Positions 12,354-24,700 of a stretch of DNA of 64,000 bases are shown one piece after another. The notes below the pieces were generated by a model. The model was not told where the DNA came from. It was given only the letters and a program-made list of their open reading frames with translations, and searched no databases. The position numbers and the translations under genes are program-made. How positions within the stretch are numbered: position 1 is the first letter of the stretch; every line of letters begins with the position of its first letter. This stretch comes from Nectonema munidae (lineage: Eukaryota; Nematomorpha; Nectonematoida; Nectonematidae): assembly GCA_030549495.1 (NCBI GenBank), contig JAUIRK010001041.1:620001-684000 (forward strand). Direction: 5' to 3'.

Positions 12354-12511
12354 CCATTTTTACTTCTAAATTGTCTTGTTTTAGTTCGAAATTGTCTTTT
12401 TCCCATTTTATTTTGTATTTTAGAAAGAGCGCGTTCAGAATTTAAAAAAGAAATTTTAGAATTAAAAAAAACAAATTAGAATTGAAAAATACAATTTAGA
12501 ACTAAAAATGG
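12354..12511. mobile_element. TA-flanked MITE inserted in the LTR-element fossil
   Basis: The left end, CCATTTTTACTTCTAAATTG, and the right end, whose complement is CCATTTTTAGTTCTAAATTG, form a long inverted repeat flanked by TA on each side (12352-12353 and 12512-12513). Each arm is built from repeats of an AATTCTAAATTGTC-like unit of about 20-24 bp. A two-base target and this structure suggest Tc1/mariner-type mobilisation. It sits at the 3' side of the retroelement at 12516-14806 and is therefore younger. A relative lies at 38249-38382. Confidence 0.75.
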
Positions 12512-12515
12512 TATA

Positions 12516-14806
12516 CATCGCAATGTGGAATATAAAGAGTTTCCATTTCCTTATAGCTTCCATTATTGCGCATGCTTCTTTTTCTAAAGACGAGTGTGGT
12601 TTCTCATCCTTTCCCAACGTTCTAGCGTGAAAGGCGATTGGTTGCCCGTTTTGATTAAGTGAAGCCGCTATAGCAAAATTACTAGCATCCGTTTCCACAA
12701 CTAGAGGTTGGTTAGGATCTATCACTCGCAGACTAGCTTTACTAAGTAATCTTTTAAGTTTTCCAAAGCAGCAGTTGCCTCGTCGCAGAGTGAAAATGAC
12801 GCAGCTGTAATCAAAGGTCTTATATGATCTGAATAATGAGGAATCCAGCGCGCATAGTATGCGAAAAGACTGATGACCCTCTTTAAGGATTTCAGATTAT
12901 CAAGAGGCCTCATTTCAAGTGGCGGTGCAACTCTATTAGGGTCAGGATTTACCACAGTATGACTAATCTTGTAGCCAAGAAGACAAATTTCGTTTTTAGC
13001 TATTTGCGATTTAGCTTCATTGAAAGTAATGTTAGCTTTTCTAGCAGCATTCATGAAGGCTTCTAAGTTTTTGTTATGTTCAATTATATCACTGCCTGCG
13101 ATCGTTATGTTTTCTAGATACGCATACACACCCCTTAATTTTTCAGCGTCTATGATTCTATCAATAATTCTCTGAAAACATGGCACAGCATTCGTAAGAC
13201 CAAAAGGAATTCGTGTAAACTGATACAACTTATGTTTCCACTGGAGTGCAGTATACGCTTTATCACATGCAGCGAGCTTTACCTGATGATACGCAGACTT
13301 CAGATCTAAATATTGCGTAAACCTGTTTATGGTTTTACTGTAGTCTATAACCATGCGCGGTATGTGGTTTTCGCTCTTACTAACAAATGTCTGTGCTCTC
13401 CACGGAGAAAGACTTTCCTCTATAATGCCATCCTTAAGTAATCTTTTCACCTCCTTCTCGATGAATTCACTATCTGAATAGCTATACTGCCTAGATTTGG
13501 TTGCTATAGGACGACAATCTTTTGTTAAATAGCGAAATAACGACGGAGACGGTGATTGTAATTCCGAAAAGGAACACAGCTGAATGCCAGGAAGTTTTCC
13601 TCCTAAATCGAACTTAAGAAATTTGTGAGCACAAATAAAATCTTGCCCAAGAACTATGTCACTTACCAGATTCTCAAAAACGTTTAATTTAATGTTATGA
13701 TATGTGCTATCTTTGAATACCAAACTTTCTAAACAATAACCTAATATTGGCACAGTAAGATCAGATGAAGCCATACTCACAACTCTATTAAGTGGAAACA
13801 CCCTTAATCTTACCTTGTTTACAAATACCGAAGAAACAAAGTTTGAGTAGATCATGTATCAATCAAACAGTTGGCTTCAACTTGACCTCCTTTTCTCATA
13901 ATTAAAACATTAGAATTGAATTTACCACTAGTAGCAGCTATCACAGAATCAGACTTAGCAGGTACCTCCCTACAAAAACAAGTACAAGACTTATTGTTAG
14001 CATCAATTATAGTTGCAAGGATTGATTCATCATTACTAGTTGCAACATCTTTATCTGTATTAATACAAGACGATCTACAAGCGTTAGAAAAGTGACCCAT
14101 TTTGTTGCACTTGTAGCCCTTTGAGTTTTTAGCAGGGCAGATTTTTCTTGGGTGGAAGGCGTTACCGCAGAAAAAGCATAAATGCTTAGACTTATAGCTA
14201 GAACGTGGTTCTGTAGGATCTTTCTGGTGGAAGCAGTGAAAGAAGGAGTGTCTGTTTTGTAGGCATGAAGGTTGCTCTGAGCCATCTCCAGTGCGCGAGC
14301 TTGATCGTAGGCACTCTGCAAGTCCAAGTTTTTGTTTTCTAGTAGGCGTAGACGTATCGTGTCTGAAGCAAGTCCATTGATCAAGGCATCTCTTATCTGT
14401 TCTTCTCGGTGCTGTTCAGCAGAGAGCGAGGAATACTCGCACTCAAGACTCAATCTTTGCAGTTGCTGTACAAAAGCGTCGACACTTTCGCCAGGTAGTT
14501 TTTCCGGTTTTCACATAGATGCTTTCGAGTTTAGAGATGGCATTATCGTACTCTTCCATGTTCTCAATGTATTTGAAGACGGAGGCAGAAATGTAGTTAG
14601 CGAGAACAGAGAGCTGAGATGGGGGAAAGAAAGTTCTTGAAGGTTGAGTACCAGTGTTTCCACTCTTCAGTAGCAGTGGCAGAGTTGGGATCTATGCCAA
14701 GTCTTTTTGGACGCAGAAACTTGTCCATAGAGGTGCCAGGTTGAAAGTAAATCCGTTGTAAAGTAAGAAATAAATTTATTTGAGGAAAAGTAGGCTTTAC
14801 TTTCAA
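12516..14806 (-). mobile_element. Ty3/Gypsy-type LTR retroelement fossil (gag-pol part)
   Basis: Read on the minus strand, the parts lie in family order: a gag region at about 14806-14100, an aspartic-protease-like segment near 13.9-13.6 kb, reverse transcriptase at about 13.5-12.85 kb, and the beginning of RNase H at about 12.73-12.52 kb. Reverse transcriptase is recognised by its PFGL-type block and by the polymerase-to-RNase H transition typical of Ty3/Gypsy. The copy is broken, spread over several reading frames with roughly three or four breaks. The integrase end is absent, and the younger MITE at 12354-12511 occupies that side. No pair of long terminal repeats was found. The reverse transcriptase is still readable over a long stretch, which suggests middle rather than great age. 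Confidence 0.88.
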
Positions 14807-15410
14807 CGAAGATAAAGAAATGGGAAGGCTTATATACTATTGAAAACAGGGTGATTGTGGTTAGAGGGTTAGTTGTAAATTGCCAGTGAATTGTGAGCTT
14901 TTAAGCTATGTTGTGAGCCACCACTTTATCTACAACATCTCAACTATGTTGTGAGGCACTCTATTTACAACAAACACCAATAAATATAATTAAAAACATC
15001 TATTCAAATAATAATATTTGCATAAATGCGTTTAAAATGTTTACTAAACTTGGAAAAACGTCTTTTTTTGAATAAAATTTTACATAAATATTCAAACTAT
15101 TTAAAATAATTTTACTACGAAAACTATAGTGTAAATTGATATAACACAATAGTAGACGATTTGGGTTATTTTAAATCAAGAAAACGCAAATGTAAACGAG
15201 TGATCTGGCTAATCAATCTTACACAAGCCACAATAAATCAAAGTTGTCAGTCAACTCTCTAAGTTACCAAGCTATAAATCAAAAATCAGCTAGTTAGCAA
15301 CAACAAAATTGTTATATTTTATTGGGAAATTTTTTTAAAGTAGTTTGTTTTGCTTCCTTGAATCGTTTTCCTTCTAAAGCCCTCATTGCTTTCCATATAA
15401 GTTACCATTC
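14807..15410. other. non-coding flank of the retroelement fossil
   Basis: Contains short recurring words such as CTATGTTGTGAG (twice, 14907-14955), which may belong to the leader or LTR side of the retroelement. Nothing coding was recognised. Confidence 0.4.
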
Positions 15411-15668
15411 TTACTTTAAGTAAGAAACGTCCGTGAAACTTAAAATTTTTTCTTCTTTTTCATCATCTTCACTACTAGAGTCAGTAGTAGCTTCAGATTC
15501 ATTCACGATTACCATGATATCTTCGTCATTGAGTGAAGGAGACACTTGTATAAGTGCTCTCAACATCCCACTGGACATGTAATTTGAGGAAGAGGATTGC
15601 AAAACTCCAGCTAATAAATCTAAATTATTTTGAAGTTGCTGTAGAGTAGGAAGTTTTCCATCAAAATA
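15411..15668 (-). CDS. unrecognised acidic C-terminal exon
   Basis: On the minus strand an acceptor (ACTAAACATCCAG, ending at 15669) opens onto 85 codons that run to a TAA. The sequence starts YFDGKLPTLQQLQNNLDLLA. A serine-rich segment follows, then a helical RALIQVSPSLNDEDIMVIVN stretch, then a very acidic SSSEDDEKEE tail ending in DVSYLK. Composition and codon use look like a real protein end. No upstream exon could be joined with confidence in the next kilobase. I do not recognise the family. The helical-plus-acidic tail would suit a nuclear or chaperone-type adaptor, but that is only a guess. Confidence 0.45.
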   Translation of the reverse strand, partial: YFDGKLPTLQQLQNNLDLLAGVLQSSSSNYMSSGMLRALIQVSPSLNDEDIMVIVNESEATTDSSSEDDEKEEKILSFTDVSYLK

Positions 15669-16680
15669 CTGGATGTTTAGTAAGTTTTAGGAAAAAGCTT
15701 AAAATAGAAGTGTGAGAGCAGCAATTGAAAATAGTAGAAGGTGTACGTTGTTAAAAAACCGTGTTTATCTCGTCACTTTCAACACAATTTATAAAATGTC
15801 TTGTTTGTAATTTTCCTATAATGTGCTTTAAGCTTTTAACATCTATTTTGTAATAAGCAAGAAGAGATAATAACAAAAATTTGACTAAACAAGAAGAAAT
15901 CCTTAAAGATACATTTTAAGTTAAAATTTTAACATATGTGATAACAAAAAAATAATTTTACATAAAATAAACAAGTCTAACTTTTTTACACTAAGCTTGA
16001 AAAGATTTGAAATAAATTCCTATGTAAAATTTATGAAAAGTTGGAAAGCACAAAATCCAATAAATTTTATTCAACATAAAAAACTTTCAAGCTAAACACC
16101 TCTTTATAAACTTTAGAAAAAGTTGACTTATTTTACTGAAAAACAAAAAATATGAAGCACTTTTAGATGTCAATCATTTTTTTGCACAAAAAAAAGGTAA
16201 TATTAATTTCAGTTAGAAATGAGCGTTTAGATTTTTAGTTTAAAAATTCGGTATAAATTTATGAAAGAAGTACACTTACATTAGAAAGAAGACAGATAAA
16301 TATCAAAAATAAAATTCCTTATGATGACTATTGAGAATAATAAGAACGGAATAGAGTGTGTCAGTTAAATGTTAAATTTATGGCTTTGCATGATAACCAA
16401 AATTAGCAATTCACGAAAAACAAAAAGCAACTGTGTGGCAGAGAATATCTTTTACTCACTATGTTATATGTAATTTAGACAGACAATGTCCAAATTTTCT
16501 TATCATCACCAAAAAATTGGAACAATGTGTGAGCAAACTTAACGGACTATCGACACATCATTCCTATTACAATAATTCATTAATACTAACATTGGATTAC
16601 CGACACGAATGTTGCAACAGACGGATTTTCGAGGTAAACACAACACACAAATTTTCGGTAAAAATCTCTGAAAACTAAAA
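15669..16680. other. non-coding, nothing recognised
   Basis: AT-rich, low-complexity sequence with chance ORFs only. Upstream exons of the minus-strand exon at 15411-15668 would be expected here, but none stands out. Confidence 0.4.
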
Positions 16681-16844
16681 TCCCCTCTACCAAAATAGCC
16701 AAAAACTAAAGTTACTGATGCCAAATATTGGGGGGTTTTTGTAGCGAGGATTTTAGTTTTCGGGGATACCAATTTCCACTACCCAAAAAAACCTGACGGA
16801 TGTTGAGGGTGCCGGACCACATTATAGGGGGATGGACCACATTA

Positions 16845-16905
16845 TAGTCAATCCTCGTCAATCCGGCCTTCATTAATCCGAATCCTTCATTATTCTTATA
16901 CAAAA
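16845..16905. repeat. solo pogo/Tigger-like terminal sequence
   Basis: ATAGTCAATCCTCGTCAATC followed by CGGCCTTCATTAATCCGAATCC has the two-fold ATCCGG/ATCCGA pattern of pogo-like ends. It resembles the element end at 42912. No matching opposite end was found. Confidence 0.4.
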
Positions 16906-17269
16906 AAATTTTTGCTTCTATTCCTACGTATTTTCACCTTTCAATACAGGAAAAGTAAAAGATAACATTTTTGAATAAAATATACGAGTTTTGGTAAAAT
17001 ATTTGAGTTGATCCATAACATTTGACAACAAAAATGAGTTTTTTTCAAAATTACGGACAATTTCATAATTTGGATAATTTTTTTAAAGGTTCTAAAAAAT
17101 GGGCAGCATGATAAAATTAACTGGGATGCATCACCCTTGTGCATCTCTGTCTCAAACACTAATATGGGTGCGACTTATAAAGTGATTGTATAAAAGGCAT
17201 TCATCCAGCTTTACAGCATACATGAATTTTTATCAAATATCTGCGCTTTTAATTTAATTTTTCTAGTCA

Positions 17270-17350
17270 TCAGATATTTCATTCCAAAGGTCTCGGGTTC
17301 GACTCTCAATGTACACGAAATAGAATTTCTTGCTGTTTAATCTGATGCCA
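17270..17350 (+). repeat. tRNA-type SINE fragment
   Basis: AGGTCTCGGGTTCGACTCTC contains a good RNA polymerase III B box (GGTTCGACTC). The A-box side is weak. It is probably a decayed relative of the SINEs at 27125 and 59456. Confidence 0.4.
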
Positions 17351-18263
17351 TCCGCTTGACGTGATGGGCGCATCCATTCAAAAAATGTGCTCTTACCCTT
17401 TGGATTCAGGAACAAGAAATGTAAACGAACTTTTTACTATTTCTCTAGCAAATTCGCATAATGTTAAACATGTTGTGTTGGATGAATCAAGTGTTGGAGA
17501 GACATTGAAATCTCTTTATTCCAGGGGCAAATGCTACTAATTCCTTTGGACTCAAAGCATTTGGCGAAAAATATAATTATAATTAAATTCAATGTATTAA
17601 TTGGTAGTCATAAATCAGTTACGGGTAAATCAAATTGAAAAATTTGTTTTTATATTACTTTAAATTTTCGCACTAATCTAAAATTAGCTAAATATTTTTA
17701 CCGTACCGTAGCCAAGAATTTTTAGTTGGAGGGACCAAGTCGTGTACTCCCTCTAGTTTACCGACAGACTTGGTCTAAAATTAAAACAACAAATGTAGCT
17801 TATAACAACTCTTCTTTTTCTGCCTATGACCTCCTTGATCCACTTGTCCCTTTCTATTTCTTTGTTATCATTTATGCTTTTATCATGGTTTAATATTCCT
17901 TATCTTGATTTCTCATAACAACGAGTAATTTTTATAAGTTTGCTGTCTTATTACAGGTAGAAGGCCCATCTTAACAAAATTAAAGGATTTGATCATCGCC
18001 GTCAATGCTATCAATAACTTTTCTATATCTTCATTTTATTTGCTTTACATTCTTAGAAGAAACAACCTGTCGGAAAATGAATTGATTTTTCATTTTTTAA
18101 TTTGCCAATTTTAATTTATTTGATGGCGGGGCCCCATACCGTGGATATAGGGTGCCAGCTTCAAGCTTCAAAAAACATAAATGCATAAATAATACGGGCA
18201 TTTATCCTAACTTGTGAATCCTAGTACATTCATTTAACTCTTTCAGTTACCTTATTCAATAGG

Positions 18264-18443
18264 CATTAGCGGATTCTGAGGGGGGACACCTGAGCCTAGC
18301 CCCCTCCCCCTCTATGAAAAATGGCCTCAGAAATTCCCCTTACTGATTTTGCTCTTTTCTAAAGCATCAAGACTTGTATGGTAGTGGATTACTAGTATTT
18401 TTCAAAGTTGCCCCCCTATGGTCAATTTCTGGATCCGCCACTG
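18264..18443. mobile_element. hAT-type MITE with perfect 8-bp target duplication
   Basis: The left end, CATTAGCGGATTCTGAGGGG, and the right end, whose complement is CAGTGGCGGATCCAGAAATT, are inverted repeats of the CAGTGGCGGATCC type. TCAATAGG is duplicated exactly at 18256-18263 and 18444-18451. The 180-bp interior carries runs of G and C and no coding. Confidence 0.88.
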
Positions 18444-19012
18444 TCAATAGGGATAAATCTTTTAAGCTTTAAATTATAGAAAATACTTTCTTATAGCTAT
18501 AAAAAATATTTGTCCTGCTGAAAAATGTATGGGCTTTTGATTGAAGCTTAAAGTAATTTTCTGATTATATTTCCAATTTTTAATTATCATCTATTTTAAA
18601 TATATTTTTTCGGTGAGAACAGTCAAACTGTGAAAAATATCAACAAAAAGATAAATAACTCATTTTTACCTTAGCCCTTTTAGTGCTAAAAGCTATAAAA
18701 AAAAGTTGAGAAGGATAAGTCATTTGAGCAGTGTTTCTTTTGCCTTGAATTCAGGAGTTTGTAAAACACTTTTTATTTGAAAATTTTAGGTTTCATACAG
18801 AAATATATTGTATTTATTTTCATGAAAAGCATATCTAGTTGCTTTTTAGTCGGGTCGTTATTCTTCATTAGATGTACTTTAGAATCAGGGAAGCTATAAC
18901 ACGGCTAGCAGGCTTTTCAGCTCTCCACGTAAAATTACTCCATTGGTGGTAGATAAGTTGACAAATGAAGAACTTGTCAACTAAATAATAAATAGTCAAC
19001 ATTTGATGGTGG

Positions 19013-19090
19013 AGGGGGGGGGGGGGGTTAAAATTAAGGAAAAAATGTTGACGTCAATTGTGAATGACTCCTTAGGGTGCAGGTCAAACA
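19013..19090 (+). repeat. G-run and short match to the transposase relic at 53.6 kb
   Basis: A run of about 14 G is followed by TGTTGACGTCAATTGTGAA (19048 onward). This 19-base word also opens the transposase relic at 53616, and a weaker similarity continues for about 20 bases. It suggests a second, much-eroded copy of that element. Confidence 0.4.
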
Positions 19091-20039
19091 GTGTACACAT
19101 GCAAGGGTTTGCTAGGTGTGAGTATTCACATCCTAATCCTACATAAAAAATATTGTTAGGTTCTTAAACTTTTTGCTATCATTAAAATTTAACAAAATAA
19201 CTTAAATGGTGTGGCTATAACCAAAAAAGCAATGGTAAACACTACATCAACAAAAATAAAAAAATCCTGCTCAAAAAAGTCGCAAACAAAATTTATAATT
19301 TTAATATTTTTAGATGTTAAAAATAACACATAATTTCGTGAAAGAATAAAAATATGTTTAAAGCACGCTGAGAAAAAAAATATTTAATATTCCAGCGATC
19401 AATGTGGTCATACTCAAATAATAGGATTGGAAATGGAAAGTAAAAACGCGAGACAAAGCGAGAAGGCGGAAGAAGAAGGAGGAGGAAAGCTTCAGGCAAA
19501 AAGGAAAGAAACGAAGATTGAAAGTGTTCATGTTCCTTTACACCGTATAAAATTTCAAAATAAAAGCAGAACAAAGAAATATAAAAATATATGCGTCTTA
19601 GATCTCCATTCATAACGATTAAGTATCCAGTATACTACTCACATATAAAATAAATTTAGCAACAAAGCATATAAACAAACAACTATATCTATATAATAAT
19701 AATCAAAATATATAGTCGCATATGTCTATATATGCATAAACAGAATATAAGCAGTAATATGTAGATTTATGGTAAACTAATCGCCAATAAATTCCCACTC
19801 TAAGAAAATTATTGTAGCCAATTATCAGCTTTTCACTTTTGTGTTTTTCTATTAATAAAGGTTTCTATAGAATTCTGCGTTTCCTTAACTTTTTTCTCTA
19901 AATAAAACATCAGCTTTCTCAAAATTAGGTGTGTCGCTTTCTTTCATAGCATGGGAAGCTACGAGCGAAGTATCGAGCTTTGATTGATCAGGTTCTCTTT
20001 TAATCTTTTCGAAAGGCATTTTTCGGTTTCGCATATGTA

Positions 20040-20075
20040 ATTTTTTGTAAACTACACCCCCCCCCCACCCCCTCC
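20040..20075. repeat. C-rich simple repeat
   Basis: A run of C interrupted by A and T, in otherwise AT-rich non-coding DNA. Confidence 0.7.
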
Positions 20076-20609
20076 TGCCATCTGTATGTATAGACTTTTG
20101 CAATTTATTCTTTTAAATTTGTTGTAAACAGAGGCGCCACCTTTAATAAATATGAATCTAAAAGGATCTATAAAGCCAAATGAAGACATTCTTTCTTACT
20201 TTCTGTTTATATGTTGTATATGGCAAGGAGAAAGTTGGAAGTATACGTTTATCCTGATCTTAAAGCGTTCTTCACTCAATTCCACCCAAAAGTCCTTTTA
20301 ACAATGGCAATCGTGTAATCACTCCTGGTCTTTTCAATAATGTTTCCAAAATGCCCAATTTAACAGACTTTCGAGAGTTGACCTTTTTTCTAAAAACATT
20401 GATTACAATATTTTTACTTTGATATCAGACTTAGAAATATATACATCAAGAAAATTTATGCAATTGTGGTCCTCTTTCTCACATGTAAAATTGATATGCT
20501 CAGCTCAATTACTTCATCCAAAACCCTTTTACCTTGTAACTAGCTAATACACACATCAATGTAGCAGGCCTAACGAGGGGGTGACAAACTTTTCAACTTT
20601 TTTCCCTTA

Positions 20610-20800
20610 AGTTTCCTTTATCCCGCGCTCATACACAGCACCATTAAAAACAAAGCGTCTATCATGACCAGCAAGTTCCACAAAATCTATTGATTTCTTT
20701 ATAGGAGTTTTAGTGCATAATAATCTTTCCACATCAAAACTAACAAAATTGCATTCACGTGGTTTTAATGATTAAATTTTTTTCATTATGAAACAGGAGT
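20610..20800 (-). pseudogene. possible Penelope-like reverse transcriptase fragment
   Basis: The minus frame reads CNFVSFDVERLLCTKTPIKK, then ten residues on it reads RRFVFNGAVYERG. The F-D-V-x-x-L-x-T-x-x-P block and the later F-x-F-N-G-x-x-Y-x-x-G block occur in this order in Penelope-like and related GIY-type retroelement polymerases. They are normally separated by more residues, so a deletion is likely. The catalytic block that should follow is not visible. This is a short, old relic and other reverse transcriptase families are possible. Confidence 0.4.
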
Positions 20801-20899
20801 TGTTTTCAAATGATTCGTTGAAATAATGCCATATAAACATTTGCTACAAATTTTGAGACAGAGTATGCGTATGATCCAGTGAAATTTGTCATAGATTTA

Positions 20900-23800
20900 A
20901 AGCCTTCACACGTTTCCTATATTTTTGGCAAGGCATAAATTTGCCTTCTATTTGTATGAACCAACCTTGGTGGCTGAAATATTAAATAAATTTTTTCTTC
21001 AGCCTATTTTAAACGTATTTTTATTGTTTGATATTGCATTTTTATATATTCAAATATTATAACTACCTACTTACATTTGATTTCGGCTATAAAGTGTTCG
21101 ATTTTTGACGATTTTGTCTGACACCACAAAAAAATTTCCTGAGATTTTGGTTATTTTCGGCCGTTTTGACTTCATTACTGATTAATAACCACTTTTTGAC
21201 CAGCCATTCAAATAGGAATCCACAGATAATAATCAAGACTTCAATTATTTTATATAAAATTAAGTCAACTTTGAAAAGAAGTAAAACTTGAAACTTAAAG
21301 TTCCTTCATTCAAAAATTTTAAGCGTGTCAAAAGATTACGTCTAAATTTTTTTTAATTTCAATAACTCTCTCTCTCTCTGTAGTCATTTAATTTTGACGG
21401 TAAAAAATAGAATACAAGCATCATATCATGAAGCGCTTGCCATTATTCGATACAAAAAGTATATGCTTTATTTTTCTGTCAACACATCTTGAATTCTAGA
21501 ATTTAATAAAACATCTCTTTTCACATTTAATTTTCTTTCATTACGCACTTGTTTTCGTCATTCATTCCTGTGACATCTTTGTTCAACTAAAGTTATAACT
21601 GCCTTATAGAAATAATTCCAATCGATTTTAATTAAAATTTTTGAATTATTATTAGCTCATTTTTTCATAATAGGTGCAGTTTTTTTTTCATGGACTCGCA
21701 TATTTGTCTTGCTATTCAGAAATTGCCCTTTCAAAAATACCAATTAAAATCTAAAAAAGAACTTTTTTTTTATCCTACTAGCTTTTTTCAGTTATCCAGT
21801 TTTTTATTTTGTACTTATTTTACTCAGCTAATTAATTGATATATATAGTTAGTCAACCAAGTTAGGTATCTAGTTAACCATTAATTTTTAAGTTAGTTTA
21901 GGATCATATTTCTTTATACATTTTGAAATTGAATTTGAATGAAATAAGAATAAAGATAACTTAATATTTAAACATAAAAAATAAGAAATAATTTGTATTC
22001 TTTAACTCCAAAATGTTTATTTCACATGAAGGTGGAAAGAAATAATATATATATGAACAGGGTTAGGGCTAGGTAGAAAGGATCTAACTAAAGATAAACA
22101 TTTTAAAGCTCCTTTAGAGTTTATAATTGCATCTTAGATTAAAAAAATAGCTTGTATCTCTAGAATTTATTAAAAATTTTTAAGATGTGTTAAATTTTTA
22201 ATAAGTTAAATTGTTCAGAAGACAGGGTAATTAATTACTGTTCTAAAAGACGAAAATTTGTTGTATGTTTATGGGGACGAAATTTTGAAAAAATTGCAAC
22301 TAAATAAAAATAATGGCGACCTTTCTTGCCTCATGATGTCATTCCTTCAACAAACGTTTAGGATATAATGAGGAAACACTTGAAGATGAAACCTAGCTAT
22401 AACGGTGGATGAAAAAGAATACGATACTTTAAGTGATTTAGATTGCTCGCTAAAATGAACTTTTTTTATAAAAAAAAGTTTGGAATTTTTTATAAATATA
22501 AAACAGATAAAAAGTTACTTCATTCATTTTATTTGTTATTTTTGAATTGAATAAACTTTTTAAAAATTTACTTCTTTTATTTGTTATTTTTGAATTGATT
22601 AAACTTTTTATAAACTTTCCATTGTAAGTTCAGCCTAAAAAGATTTAAAAAAAAAGTTATTTGCGAAAAAAAAGCCGAGTTTTCAAGATTCTCAGAACAA
22701 ATTGACAGCTGTAGGTCTATTTTTTGAAAGAATACAGCCTATGTATTTATTTAATTTCTTAAATATAATAAATTATAATGCGTAAATTATTTTAAAAAGT
22801 AAGGATTTTAAAAAAAGTTTGTATAGATTCTTATCTTTCTCCAAAATATATCCTGAACAATGCTTCAAATCTCATAAACCAATTTTATATAAGAAAAAAC
22901 ACGTGTTCTTAAAATAAATATGGAAACATTGCCACAAACAACATGAAAGGGGAAAATTTAAGCCTGGAACTTTTTATAATATTTATTTTGCTAAGTGTTT
23001 ATTTGTGGCGTTTCCAACAATATCGTCATTGTATGCGGTGTCCGAACCGTTCGTACCCAGACATTTCGTTACCGGACACATAGAAGGGAAAATGAGATCA
23101 AAATGGTAGTCATTTTCTCGGCATAGCAACTTTTCCTAGATACATTAACAGCACTCCATTGCAAAATAAAGTTAGTCGGGGATCTAACGTAAATGATGTA
23201 GGATCTCTGGATATTGCATTTGTTTCACAAAAAATCCGTTTATTACAATTGGGCCTTTTATATCATATTTTATTTTATTCGGTCTTTGAGACAATTGGGA
23301 CTTGATTGGATTAGGCGTGAAGAAAATTAGTAAAGGAACTTATCCTCTTAGATGTAAATTTATCAATATAAAAATGAGTGTTTTTTTACAAAAATGAAAA
23401 ACTGTCTACGGACCCCCTGAGACGCAAGAATGGACCCCATGTTAAGAACCACTGTCTTAGAGTGTGGCGAAGGGGGTGTGTCACCAGATATAAAATCACT
23501 GCGTATAAAATAGATGTGGGCAAACTGCGTCCCATCAACGATTTTCCAATTCGTTTCTTTTCAAGGAGGCAATTTTTCTAGTCAACAGGGCCTAATTTAT
23601 ATGTTTTCTAAGTAAATAGTGATCTACATTTTTTGTCCACAGTCAAATATAGGGTGTAGGAGAAAAGAGGACTTACATTTTGTTGATCTATGCGATGCGC
23701 TGGAAGTGAAGCGAAAAGATAAATTAGATGTTTCGGCTTGTCTATGTTCGTTTTGGTGTGTTTAGTCCGACAGATTTTTGTGCATTAATCGAGTAATATA

Positions 23801-24690
23801 CAGAGGATGTGAATGATGAAATGTATGTTCTCTTATGCTACTTGATCTGGCCGGCCAAATGGTGCCTACGAATTTTCAAAAATAGCATTTTTACTTTCTT
23901 GTTACAAGCTTAAAACTTTAAATCTCTTTTCAAAGATCAAATTAATTTAAAAAACTTGGCTCTAAAATCTCACCTCACTCTAATTTCTTCGATCTTCATC
24001 TAAATTATTTAACTGCGATGTGTCTGATCTAACTATAGTAGAGATGGAGAAAGATTTTAGGAGAATTTTTTATATGGAACAAAAGGATAAATGCAATTAC
24101 TTTTGTTCACAAAAGTCCTATTCGCTGAAAAAACGATTTAGAAGTATGTTTTATTGCCAAGTTCCTATTTTCCCGAAATCTGGGAATAATTTTTGACAAT
24201 TTTCGTTCTACGTAATATATTTACTCCCCGGGGATTGATGGATATTATTCATTTGACTACTTAAGAAGTAAAAATTACTTTTATTTGATTTTAATCGTTT
24301 AGCTACACTCTTCTAAAGGTTTTCTGCATTTTTAAATACTTTTTTTCAATATACCTAAAGGGCTATGGATTTTTTTTGCACTTGTCCTACGTTAAAAAGA
24401 GATGAATTTATTAAAACTAAAAATAAAATATAGCCCTTTTTAATTTTTTTTTCAAAAAAAATTTCCTCCAAGAATGGATATAAAACTTCAAAATTTATAT
24501 TTCTCTCGAAATCAAAAAAAATAAAACTAAAAAATATTTATTCAAAAGCAAAATGATCATTGACCAAAATTATTTTTTGCAACAAATTTTAAATTTAAAT
24601 ATTTATCATTTATGCAACTTTTTTTCTTTCAGCAATAATGTTTGTTCGTGGTATATCAATGTAGGACTTATCTTTTACCCAATGCCTTTT
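20900..24690. other. non-coding, repeat-poor AT-rich region
   Basis: No open frame of interest. A TCTCTCTCTC tract lies at 21368. CAGACATTTCGTTACCGGAC at 23058 resembles the word at 9695, so the two sites may share an old repeat. Otherwise nothing was recognised. Confidence 0.5.
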
Positions 24691-24700
24691 CAAGAACTTT

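Noticed and set aside
19427-19615. A 62-codon basic-acidic open frame as a small gene.
   Set aside because: It is a purine-rich tract (GAAGAAGG-type) that stays open by composition, with an equally long open frame on the other strand.
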